The translations under genes were made by a program, and so were the position numbers. A DNA stretch of 16,845 nt from Nitrososphaerales archaeon TH1177 (GTDB lineage: Archaea > Thermoproteota > Nitrososphaeria > Nitrososphaerales > Nitrososphaeraceae). Positions 8,435 through 14,927 of this stretch are shown in pieces. The stretch lies in the NCBI GenBank assembly GCA_014523515.1, contig JAATVJ010000098.1, positions 1-16,845 on the forward strand. The letters run 5' to 3'. Positions within the stretch are counted from its first letter, which is position 1. Each line of letters opens with the position of its first letter. The notes below the pieces were generated by a model that ran no database searches, had not been told where the DNA came from, and saw only the letters and a list, made by a program, of their open reading frames with translations.

Positions 8435-9136
8435 TTGTATTTTATCAATTGGGAAAGAAAAATTACTAGAACCAAATTCGGAAATAATATTGTAGTAGTA
8501 AAAAGAAATAAATCATTTACAAGTCTTAGGCAATTCATTTTAATTTTTTGTTTTACTTTAATGTCCATTTGTTCTGGTAATCCCGCTAATCCTCCTGAAA
8601 TAGGAAAAAGAATATTAGAAAATGAGAGTTGTGAATCACGAAATAAATTGAAAATAATTGGAATTAATTGCCCAAAACTCTTTTCTATTACTGATGAGGA
8701 AATAATAGAAGAATATATTGATGGTGGAAATTTATATTCTTTTTTTACTTTAGAAAAATCAAATGATCTCGCTTTACAAGTAGGAGAAATCACTGGAAAA
8801 TTACATAAAAAGGATTTGGTATTTATAGATAACAAATGCCAAAATTTTCTGGTAACTAAAGAAAGAAAATTGATAAGAATTGATCTTGGATTTATTCAAA
8901 AAAGTAATTCAGTATTTGCTCAAAGTATGGATATAGGTAGCTTTTTGGCAAGTATTTTAGATTTAGAACCCCAAAAATATAGATTATTAGAAAAAGAGTT
9001 TATGATAGGATATAGAAGAATAACAAATAAAAAAATACCATACTTGTCAATTATTTTAAGAAATATACTAGCGTTAGGATTTGGTTATAGTCATAAGAAT
9101 ATGTTAAAAAATATGTTGAATAAGCATTATGCTTAA
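8435..9136 (+). CDS. RIO/Bud32-like protein kinase
   Basis: A 233-residue compact kinase-fold protein. Candidate ATP Lys is K23 in NNIVVVKRN. The alpha-C Glu is E62 or E64, before NKLKIIGINCPKLFSI, which resembles the Bud32 segment leading into the hinge EEYIDGGNL (92-100). The catalytic loop is D132 to N137 (DNKCQN, the HxDxxxxN spacing, without the usual HG before the Asp). The metal-binding DFG equivalent is D150-L-G. The C-terminal SMDIGSFLASIL resembles the end of RIO/Bud32 and lipopolysaccharide-kinase families. A glycine-rich loop is not evident, and residues 34-47 form a hydrophobic block where Bud32 has an Arg/Lys-rich stretch. It is not next to Kae1, so I do not call it Bud32 itself. 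The start is TTG; no ATG precedes the core and an in-frame stop lies at 8411. Confidence 0.72.
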   Translation: MYFINWERKITRTKFGNNIVVVKRNKSFTSLRQFILIFCFTLMSICSGNPANPPEIGKRILENESCESRNKLKIIGINCPKLFSITDEEIIEEYIDGGNLYSFFTLEKSNDLALQVGEITGKLHKKDLVFIDNKCQNFLVTKERKLIRIDLGFIQKSNSVFAQSMDIGSFLASILDLEPQKYRLLEKEFMIGYRRITNKKIPYLSIILRNILALGFGYSHKNMLKNMLNKHYA

Positions 9137-9525
9137 ATAGGTGGAAGTTCCTGTCTTTTATCAAATCCTCCTGAACCAAATTTGCAATAAAAACATTGAT
9201 CAGATTGCATATATGGTATCTTTTGGATAATTATTGCTCCTAGCTTTAAAGCAAATTTCGTCATGAGTCTATGCTTTAATGGCATAGAAGGAATTACCTC
9301 TTGAAAATATACATTATAATGATCAGGACAAAATTTTAAAGTTATTTGAGCACGCTGTTTACTATTAGTTTTTGATTCATTTAGATTTTTAGCAATTTTA
9401 ATTTGCTCACGGATATATTCATGCTTAGGACAGGGGCAATCTCTTCCCATCGGATGTTTATATGCAGGAGTATTTTTCCAATCAAATCCTGGAAACTCTT
9501 TTTCGAAATCATCCATTCTTTTCAA
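9133..9525 (-). CDS. Small Cys/His-rich, probably metal-binding protein
   Basis: I do not recognise a named family. The 130-residue product has three spaced metal-ligand candidates: C30-x-C32-x2-H35 (CPCPKH), C66-x2-H69 (CPDH) and C111-x2-C114 (CFYC). Together they could hold zinc or an iron-sulfur centre. The N-terminus is acidic and aromatic (FEKEFPGFDWKNTP); residues 85-103 are hydrophobic but broken by Lys. TTG at 9525 is the first start; an ATG at 9516 (fourth codon) is an equal or better choice. The gene is convergent with the kinase gene, and the two share the bases TTAA, each using part as its stop codon. It is divergent from the coiled-coil gene. Confidence 0.65.
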   Translation of the reverse strand: MKRMDDFEKEFPGFDWKNTPAYKHPMGRDCPCPKHEYIREQIKIAKNLNESKTNSKQRAQITLKFCPDHYNVYFQEVIPSMPLKHRLMTKFALKLGAIIIQKIPYMQSDQCFYCKFGSGGFDKRQELPPI

Positions 9526-9545
9526 TTTTTATATAAAGTCAATAG

Positions 9546-9554
9546 CATATAAAT
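9546..9554 (-). promoter_or_regulatory. TATA box for the Cys/His-rich protein gene
   Basis: Minus-strand ATTTATATG centred 25 bases before TTG 9525 and 34 before ATG 9516. A second TATA-like block at 9529-9537 is too close to either start to be the main promoter. Confidence 0.45.
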
Positions 9555-9610
9555 TATAGGATAGATTTATCTTGTTAATAATATTAATAATACCATTAAC
9601 CAGTGATAAA

Positions 9611-9620
9611 AATATATATA
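9611..9620 (+). promoter_or_regulatory. TATA box for the coiled-coil protein gene
   Basis: AATATATATA is centred about 36 bases before the GTG at 9652, giving an expected transcript start near 9641 and a leader of about 10 bases. Confidence 0.5.
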
Positions 9621-9651
9621 ATTTTGAATTTTAATACAAATCTAAAGCGGC

Positions 9652-10647
9652 GTGAATAAAACTGAAGAAATTAATGCTATGAGCAATGAAGGTATTACTT
9701 CAAGAAGGATTGATCATGAACAAAATAGTATATCATTAGAGTCGAATCTTAAAACTCTTTTAGATTTTAAGAATTCATTACTTGATGATCAAAAAAATGG
9801 AGAAAAAATGATACAAGAACTAAATGAAAAAATAGAAGTTACTAAAAAGAAAATAGATGATGAAAGAGAACGTCTAGAGGAGCTTAGAATAAAATTGAAA
9901 GAAGTTAATGATGTAAAAGAAGAAGAATTTCCTAAATTTATGGAACTTAAAGACATGGTGTTAAAAGCTAGGAGTCAATTGAAGATGATTGATGAAAAAA
10001 CAGGGCCCAAATCAAATAAAGAAAGAATAAATATTAAACAATTGACTAAAACCCTTGAACAATTAGAACGTGATATTCAGACAAAAAAATTATCTAAAGA
10101 AGAAGAACGGAAATTAGTTGCACGTTCAAAGGAAATAGCTACTAAACTACATGCAATGAAGATTATGCATAAAAAAGAAGATCATTTTAGGACAATCTCT
10201 TCACAATATGGTAATTTAAAATCAAAAATCAATGAAATATTCGACAGAAGATCAGAATTTGGTAATAGAATTGGAGAATTGAAACAAGGATTAGATACAT
10301 TATTAGATAATAGGGAAAAATTATATGAAGAAAGGAGAAAGATAATAAGAGATGTGAGAGAGACTTCTGCGAAATTAGAAATGGTAAATACACAAATCAA
10401 TGCTATAGAATTTAGAAAATCTAGGATGATTTCTGTTGGAAGCAAAAGGCGATCTAAGGATAGTCATGATAAGAGTTATTCTGGCTTTCAATCATCTAAA
10501 GACAGAGCAAAGAAAAGTAAAGAAAATATGCAAATTTGGAATTCTATGAAAGAACAGGCCTTAAAGAAAATGTCAAGTGGAGAAAAATTAACATTTGATG
10601 AAATGAGACTTATTTATAGTGATATCAATAATTCAGAAAGTTTCTAA
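9652..10647 (+). CDS. COG1340-type archaeal coiled-coil protein
   Basis: A 331-residue protein, almost entirely charged heptad-like helix from about residue 25 to 255. It has repeated Glu/Lys/Leu patterns such as NEKIEVTKKKIDDERERLEE and, before the basic tail, a second long coil. The last 40 residues contain the tail typical of COG1340 archaeal coiled-coil proteins: QALKKMSSGEKLTFDEMRLI (residues about 303-322). A basic, Ser/Lys-rich linker (KRRSKDSHDKSYSGF, near 266-280) separates coil from tail. The family's function is not established; SMC-like structural roles and ribosome or nucleic-acid association have been suggested only by similarity of form. There is no ATPase motif, so it is not an SMC. 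Start: GTG at 9652 with a promoter just upstream; ATG 9679 is the alternative. Confidence 0.82.
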   Translation: MNKTEEINAMSNEGITSRRIDHEQNSISLESNLKTLLDFKNSLLDDQKNGEKMIQELNEKIEVTKKKIDDERERLEELRIKLKEVNDVKEEEFPKFMELKDMVLKARSQLKMIDEKTGPKSNKERINIKQLTKTLEQLERDIQTKKLSKEEERKLVARSKEIATKLHAMKIMHKKEDHFRTISSQYGNLKSKINEIFDRRSEFGNRIGELKQGLDTLLDNREKLYEERRKIIRDVRETSAKLEMVNTQINAIEFRKSRMISVGSKRRSKDSHDKSYSGFQSSKDRAKKSKENMQIWNSMKEQALKKMSSGEKLTFDEMRLIYSDINNSESF

Positions 10648-10680
10648 CAACCCATTTTCTTTAATGATTATCTAGAAATG

Positions 10681-10696
10681 TTTTTTTTTAATTTTT
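10681..10696 (+). terminator. T-run terminator after the coiled-coil gene
   Basis: Nine T, two A and five T residues lie about 35 bases after the stop, with no hairpin, as is usual for archaeal termination. Confidence 0.5.
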
Positions 10697-10727
10697 AGTT
10701 CCAATGATTTTATTATAACTGAGTTTA

Positions 10728-11906
10728 ATGACGGTAAAAAAGGTATATTTTACTCCCTATGGGGTAGGATTGGGGCACGCTAGTCGATTAATAACTATTG
10801 CAGAAAAAGTAAAAACTAATAATATCAATGTAAAATTCTCATCTTTTGGTGAAGCAGTAGATTTTATATCAAGATACGGCTATCAATGTAATCAGGTTCC
10901 TCCTGTCGAATTTTCCTGGAACTCTCAAGGAAGTTTTTCAATGAAAAATTCTGTATCTAATATTCCGAGTTGGTTTAAAAATTTTACTACTCAAGTAGTT
11001 AAAGAAGTAGAGATGATGATAAAATTTTCACCTAATGTAGTAGTTTCAGATTCAAGGTTATCTTCAATTGTTTCCGCAAGACTGTTAGGTATTCCGTCAC
11101 TTGTTTTACTCAATCAAATAAAATTACTTTTATCGCCCAAACTACACTCCTTTAAAGCAGCAAGATTTGTAGAAAATCTTAATGGAGAATTTATAGGGAT
11201 GTTATGGTCACTTTCAAATGAAATCCTTGTTCCTGATCTTCCACCTCCATATACTATTTCTGAAAACAACATTTGGAATACTAATTCAGTTATAAAAAAA
11301 ATAAAATACATTGGATTTATTGCTCCTAAAATGAATATTTCAGAACAACGAATTATTAAAGTGATGAATTTTTTAAATTTTTCAAAAAATAAACCAATTA
11401 TTTTTTTTCATATAAGTGGACCGTCCAAAACAAGATTACCAATTGTTCGGAAAATACTTGATGCACAAAAACATTTTAGGAACAAGATTCAGTATGTGGT
11501 ATCGGAAGGAAAACCAAATGGTAATATTGAACCCTATAAGTTATCAGATAATGGTTGGTATTATGAATGGTGTCCTATACGTGATGAACTTTTTGCCTTG
11601 AGTGATATCCTAGTATTGAGAGGAGGACATACGACAATGTCACAAGCAATTCAATTTGGGAAACCAATTATTTCTATTCCAATAGAGAATCACGCCGAAC
11701 AAATTAGTAATTCTTGTAAAATAAAAAAAATTGGCATAGGAATAATGTTAAAAGATGGTGACCTTTCCTCCGAAAAATTATCAGAAGCAATCAGCAAAAT
11801 GTTAAATGACAACAAGTTTACATCTCGATCCTTAGAGATAATGCAATTTTGTGAAAAATTAAATGGAGTTCAGAATGTTGTCAATATAGTTAGGTCTTAT
11901 ATTTAA
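10728..11906 (+). CDS. GT28/MurG-like glycosyltransferase (GT-B fold)
   Basis: A 392-residue glycosyltransferase of the two-Rossmann GT-B type that moves a sugar from a nucleotide donor. N-domain: VYFTPYGVGLGHASR at residues 6-20, the glycine-rich GxGLGHxxR acceptor-side loop of MurG and related enzymes. VVVSDSRLSSIVSARLLGIP follows at about 104-123. C-domain: GGHTTMSQAIQFGKPIISIP begins at G299 and is the donor-binding signature of GT28/GT1 enzymes, followed by ENHAEQISNS. Archaea lack murein, so an S-layer, lipid-glycan or metabolite acceptor is likely; a glycolipid role is inference. There is no signal peptide or membrane anchor, as expected for a peripheral cytoplasmic enzyme. The start is ATG, after an AT-rich spacer. 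Its 3' end overlaps the convergent ThiI-like gene by 48 bases. Confidence 0.88.
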   Translation: MTVKKVYFTPYGVGLGHASRLITIAEKVKTNNINVKFSSFGEAVDFISRYGYQCNQVPPVEFSWNSQGSFSMKNSVSNIPSWFKNFTTQVVKEVEMMIKFSPNVVVSDSRLSSIVSARLLGIPSLVLLNQIKLLLSPKLHSFKAARFVENLNGEFIGMLWSLSNEILVPDLPPPYTISENNIWNTNSVIKKIKYIGFIAPKMNISEQRIIKVMNFLNFSKNKPIIFFHISGPSKTRLPIVRKILDAQKHFRNKIQYVVSEGKPNGNIEPYKLSDNGWYYEWCPIRDELFALSDILVLRGGHTTMSQAIQFGKPIISIPIENHAEQISNSCKIKKIGIGIMLKDGDLSSEKLSEAISKMLNDNKFTSRSLEIMQFCEKLNGVQNVVNIVRSYI

Positions 11907-12992
11907 GGACTTAATTTGTACATAAAAGATTTTTATATTTTTTTTTAATTCTGTTGATGTTTTTCGGATTCTATTTTTTTCTTCTTTAAAATTAATAAAA
12001 TTTCCTTTAGCAGAATCAAATGATGAATTTAAGAATTTAAAGTTTTGATCTAAATTAATTGTTAAATTTTCTTCAAAGAGGTAAGGGAACCACGGAATCT
12101 TGCCTTTTTGTATACAAGAATTAATGGAATATTCAATTAACCATAAAGGATGAACAAATAAATTAAAGGGAAGAACAACATCAATAAGTTTATTTATATA
12201 AGAACAAATATCAATTACTACAATATCTAATAGAAAATTATTTTTTATAACTTTTGTTTTTGAAATTATAGAATTTAATTGTAATAACTGTAATTTAATT
12301 TTTTTATTATTTATATTATTTAAGATAGTATGAATAGAAAATAACTTCTTTTTTAAATCCTCGTAATCCCAAAATAAAATTAAGATATCAGGAATAAAAC
12401 CCCGTAGAGTTATATTTTTGAGACAATAAATTGAATATTGATCATAGACAATTATAAAAACTTTTTTTTTTAGGTATCCAAAGGTCATTCCTCCAATTCC
12501 CTCTACAGATTTAATACCTATATAAGATTGAGATTTCCCTATATAGCTTTTAATTATTTTATTTGCTGAAGATTCATTGTGAGAGGGAATTGATGATTTA
12601 CTCGCTAGTTTTTCAATCAATAGTCCAGTTGCAATAAATTCAAGATCTCTAGCTATAAAATTTGGATTTTCTGAAAATACTTTTATAAAAAACTTTTCAT
12701 TCATGATTATTTTTTGACCCACGTTAACTATTTTATTTACAATAGATGAGGTTTCATTTGAAGTAGAATATGCTATTTCAATTTTTTTAATGCCTAAACA
12801 GGAAGAAAGAATTCTTAAGGCTTTAATAGTTTTCTTTGTATAGATAGAAAAAAAACTTTTTTCCATAATAATTTGAGATACTGAAATTTTATTTTTTTTT
12901 AATATTCTAATAGTTGAAAGTTTAACATCATTGATTATTGCGGGGGAAGTAGGAAAAATTAATAGTGTAAGTTCTTTGATATCTCCAGTCAT
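11859..12992 (-). CDS. ThiI-like THUMP protein with a degenerate PP-loop
   Basis: A 377-residue protein that aligns by eye along ThiI (tRNA 4-thiouridine synthetase). Residues 1-98 resemble the N-terminal ferredoxin-like part. THUMP core: EKFFIKVFSENPNFIARD at 99-116 then a helix (ATGLLIEKL), matching the usual FKIRVKR-DKSFP pattern. GIGGMTFG (165-172) replaces the conserved GxGGLPVGTSG that leads into the adenylation domain. The next strand reads KKVFIIVYDQYS (176-187) where ThiI has SGGIDSP. The PP-loop is therefore absent, although the following RGFIPDILILFW strand fits the Rossmann fold. ATP activation and thiolation are unlikely; RNA binding may remain. It is very Ile/Lys/Asn rich, suggesting relaxed constraint. 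The ATG lies 21 bases after the upstream C39-like gene, so they are probably co-transcribed. Confidence 0.68.
   Translation of the reverse strand: MTGDIKELTLLIFPTSPAIINDVKLSTIRILKKNKISVSQIIMEKSFFSIYTKKTIKALRILSSCLGIKKIEIAYSTSNETSSIVNKIVNVGQKIIMNEKFFIKVFSENPNFIARDLEFIATGLLIEKLASKSSIPSHNESSANKIIKSYIGKSQSYIGIKSVEGIGGMTFGYLKKKVFIIVYDQYSIYCLKNITLRGFIPDILILFWDYEDLKKKLFSIHTILNNINNKKIKLQLLQLNSIISKTKVIKNNFLLDIVVIDICSYINKLIDVVLPFNLFVHPLWLIEYSINSCIQKGKIPWFPYLFEENLTINLDQNFKFLNSSFDSAKGNFINFKEEKNRIRKTSTELKKNIKIFYVQIKSLNIRPNYIDNILNSI
11930..11946 (+). terminator. T-run terminator after the glycosyltransferase gene
   Basis: Two T blocks, the second of nine T residues, lie 24-40 bases past the stop. They fall inside the 3' end of the convergent gene and would stop plus-strand transcription there. 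Confidence 0.45.
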
Positions 12993-13013
12993 TTAGAAAT
13001 CTTTTTAATTAAG

Positions 13014-13949
13014 CTAAAGTGAATTCAATGCCTGGGTAATTTCTTTTTTATCCTGTGCATTAGGAGTTTTTTCCAGATACAAAATTAAATCTTGTTTTGC
13101 TTTTAGCTTTTCATTCATTTGTAATCGTGAAAGTGCACGATTCTTATATATAGGACCATACCTATTTGGATTAATTTCTATTGCTTGTGAATAATATTTT
13201 TCTGCATTCTGATAATCTTTTATCTTCAAATAAAAATTACCCATTCCTTTGAATGCTAGAAAATAATTAGAATTTATATTTATGGCTTTAGTAAAACAAT
13301 TTATGCATTCTGGATTATTGGTTTCGCTATAACAGCTACCAAGTAAAGACCACGCAAATGCATTATTTTTGTCAATATGAATTGATTGAGTTACTTTTTT
13401 AATTACTGATTCCATATTGCCAATAGAAAAATCTTTTTCTGCTTCAAAACATAATTTATATGATTTTGTTATGTACAAATCATCTTCTGAAAAGAGATAT
13501 TTCATATCTTCAGGGATTATCATAATAGCAATATTATCTTCTTGATTCCATTCTGAAAGAAATTTGGTTTCAGGAATTGAACCCTTAGTATCAGGTTGAG
13601 GTATATAACTTGAAATTCTTTTTTCATTATCATCATAGCCAGAAATTAATAATGCATGTTGAGTTAAATTATATAAGCCAGGAAAAATAACAATAGGAGG
13701 TATTCCTTGATCTATTCGTTTCTTAAGATCTTTGATTGAGCCCTTATATATATATGAAGAATAATGTTTTCTTTCAGCAATTTCTATTCCATCAATAATA
13801 TTAGTAGAATTATTATGATTATTATTTTTTTCTAAATAGAGAATATCTTCTCCCCAGTATTGCAAAACAACTGCAATTACTAGAGGTAATGAAGAGTCAC
13901 TCGGTTCTATTAATGGTAAATTTAAATCATGTAATGAATTATCTTGCAA
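13014..13949 (-). CDS. C39-peptidase-like domain fused to TPR repeats, nucleophile missing
   Basis: A 311-residue two-part protein. Residues 10-147 follow the papain-like C39 fold: LPLVIAVVLQYWGED (21-35) is the helix that normally starts with the catalytic Cys (CGPAALA...VL), GSIKDLKKRIDQGIPPIVIF (70-89) precedes the histidine, H98 lies in QHALLISGYDD, and Asp120 in PQPDTKGSIPETKF is the likely third residue. At the Cys position there is Ser20 (codon TCA), two base changes from a Cys codon, so it is probably catalytically dead. Residues 163-300 form about four TPR repeats (clearest at 231-263, AEKYYSQAIEINPN), a protein-binding scaffold. There is no signal peptide, so it is probably cytoplasmic. 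The start is TTG, the only standard start before the upstream stop at 13971-13973. It leads the two-gene unit with the ThiI-like protein. Confidence 0.72.
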   Translation of the reverse strand: MQDNSLHDLNLPLIEPSDSSLPLVIAVVLQYWGEDILYLEKNNNHNNSTNIIDGIEIAERKHYSSYIYKGSIKDLKKRIDQGIPPIVIFPGLYNLTQHALLISGYDDNEKRISSYIPQPDTKGSIPETKFLSEWNQEDNIAIMIIPEDMKYLFSEDDLYITKSYKLCFEAEKDFSIGNMESVIKKVTQSIHIDKNNAFAWSLLGSCYSETNNPECINCFTKAININSNYFLAFKGMGNFYLKIKDYQNAEKYYSQAIEINPNRYGPIYKNRALSRLQMNEKLKAKQDLILYLEKTPNAQDKKEITQALNSL

Positions 13950-13963
13950 TTCTATTAAAATAA

Positions 13964-13972
13964 TTATAAATC
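13964..13972 (-). promoter_or_regulatory. TATA-like box for the C39-like/TPR gene
   Basis: Minus-strand TTTATAA lies 15-21 bases before the TTG at 13949. The spacing is shorter than the archaeal ideal, and the whole spacer is AT-rich, so the support is weak. Confidence 0.3.
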
Positions 13973-14306
13973 AAATAAAAACCATCCTATACTTTATTAT
14001 TAAATTATTTTTTCATGTTTATTCCTACTATTTGCTAAAATACAAAAGTTAATTATAGTCATATTCTTTTTTATTTTTATATTTAAAATTAAAGGAGTTC
14101 TTACACAGATGATTTTTAAATAAAAGAAATTTAAAATAAGTGTTAAAAATATAGTATTGTAATCCAATCTTTCAAATAACTTTACCTATTACCAATTCAT
14201 CTTATTTATACTATAATATCCAAACTTAGCCATATCATTAGAAAAATTTTAAATATTATATATATATAAAAAAATAATCTAATTCCATTCAAATATTCTA
14301 TTATAC

Positions 14307-14315
14307 AAAAAAAAA
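14307..14315 (-). terminator. T-run terminator after the amidotransferase gene
   Basis: Nine consecutive T residues on the minus strand, about 20 bases past the stop at 14334, in the style of archaeal intrinsic terminators. Confidence 0.5.
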
Positions 14316-14333
14316 TTTATTTCAAATGGTATC

Positions 14334-14894
14334 TTAATTTAATTGAGTTAAAAAATTAGACAAAATAAACTTTCCATCTTTACCACTTCTCTCCGGATGA
14401 AATTGTACCCCAAAAATATTTTTTTTCTTATGTTTAAAGATTTCATTCTTTGATTCTAGTGAGCTGCCTAAAAGTTCTAACTCTGAAGACAGTCTCCAAA
14501 TAGAATACATATGACTTTGATATACATAAATGGAAGCATCTTTAGGTAACAAAATATTATTTTTTTCAGATGTAACTTTAACTAATCCATGAATAGCATT
14601 TTTCATTTTTATTAAAGAGCCACCAAAATACAAATTAATCATTTCTGCACCATAACAAATTCCTAATAAAGAAATATTATGAGAATTACAGTAATCAATT
14701 ATCTTATTGTTTTGCATGTTTGTCTCTTTATTATATATTTTCCTTCCTGATAATACAATTGAGTTATATGATGATAATTTCTCATATTGGACTTCTGAAT
14801 ATAACATACATTCAAATTGTATACCCAAATCTTTAACTATATTAACAATATCAACTACAAATGGTGAAGTATTATTGACAATTAATAATTTCAT
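14334..14894 (-). CDS. Class I glutamine amidotransferase (GuaA subunit A-like)
   Basis: A 186-residue stand-alone glutaminase of the triad class. It releases ammonia from glutamine for a partner synthetase. The catalytic triad is complete: nucleophile C80 in LGICYGAEMI, and H166 and E168 in GVQFHPERSG. The oxyanion-region glycine is in VLSGR (47-51), where most family members have SGGP, a minor deviation. QSH at 126-128 is a usual family landmark. The length and layout fit the archaeal split GMP synthase glutaminase subunit (about 185-190 residues). However, the matching PP-ATPase subunit is not in the window, so the acceptor could be different. The gene starts 33 bases after priS on the same strand and has its own TATA-like box, so it can be transcribed with or without the primase genes. 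Confidence 0.8.
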   Translation of the reverse strand: MKLLIVNNTSPFVVDIVNIVKDLGIQFECMLYSEVQYEKLSSYNSIVLSGRKIYNKETNMQNNKIIDYCNSHNISLLGICYGAEMINLYFGGSLIKMKNAIHGLVKVTSEKNNILLPKDASIYVYQSHMYSIWRLSSELELLGSSLESKNEIFKHKKKNIFGVQFHPERSGKDGKFILSNFLTQLN

Positions 14895-14909
14895 GATAAA
14901 AGAGTGAAT

Positions 14910-14919
14910 CTATATAAAA
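14910..14919 (-). promoter_or_regulatory. TATA box for the amidotransferase gene
   Basis: Minus-strand TTTTATATAG starts 25 bases before the ATG at 14894, a good fit to a leaderless transcript. There is no Shine-Dalgarno sequence between them, which agrees. Confidence 0.5.
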
Positions 14920-14927
14920 TTTATATG

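Larger units (their letters stand above)
13950..14333. other. Very AT-rich 384-base gap without a gene
   Basis: No open frame of useful length, no tRNA-like fold and no clear box C/D motif pair are visible on either strand. It holds the terminator of the amidotransferase gene at its right end and the promoter of the C39-like gene at its left end. An alternating AT block (near 14255-14270) is the only other notable element. Confidence 0.6.

Noticed and set aside
8431..8835. Open frame antisense to the kinase gene
   Set aside because: It covers the same DNA as the kinase, whose catalytic and DFG-like motifs are readable; the antisense product has no recognisable feature.
10182..10445. Minus-strand open frame inside the coiled-coil gene
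   Set aside because: A shadow of the heptad-rich gene; its Ser/Leu/Asn composition reflects reversed Lys/Glu codons.
14090..14130. Possible box C/D small RNA (AGATGAT near 14106)
   Set aside because: The sequence does not match RTGATGA and no matching CTGA box sits at the required distance.
13950..14333. Replication origin next to the primase genes
   Set aside because: No repeated origin-recognition-box-like elements or Cdc6 gene are visible; being AT-rich and near primase genes is not enough.
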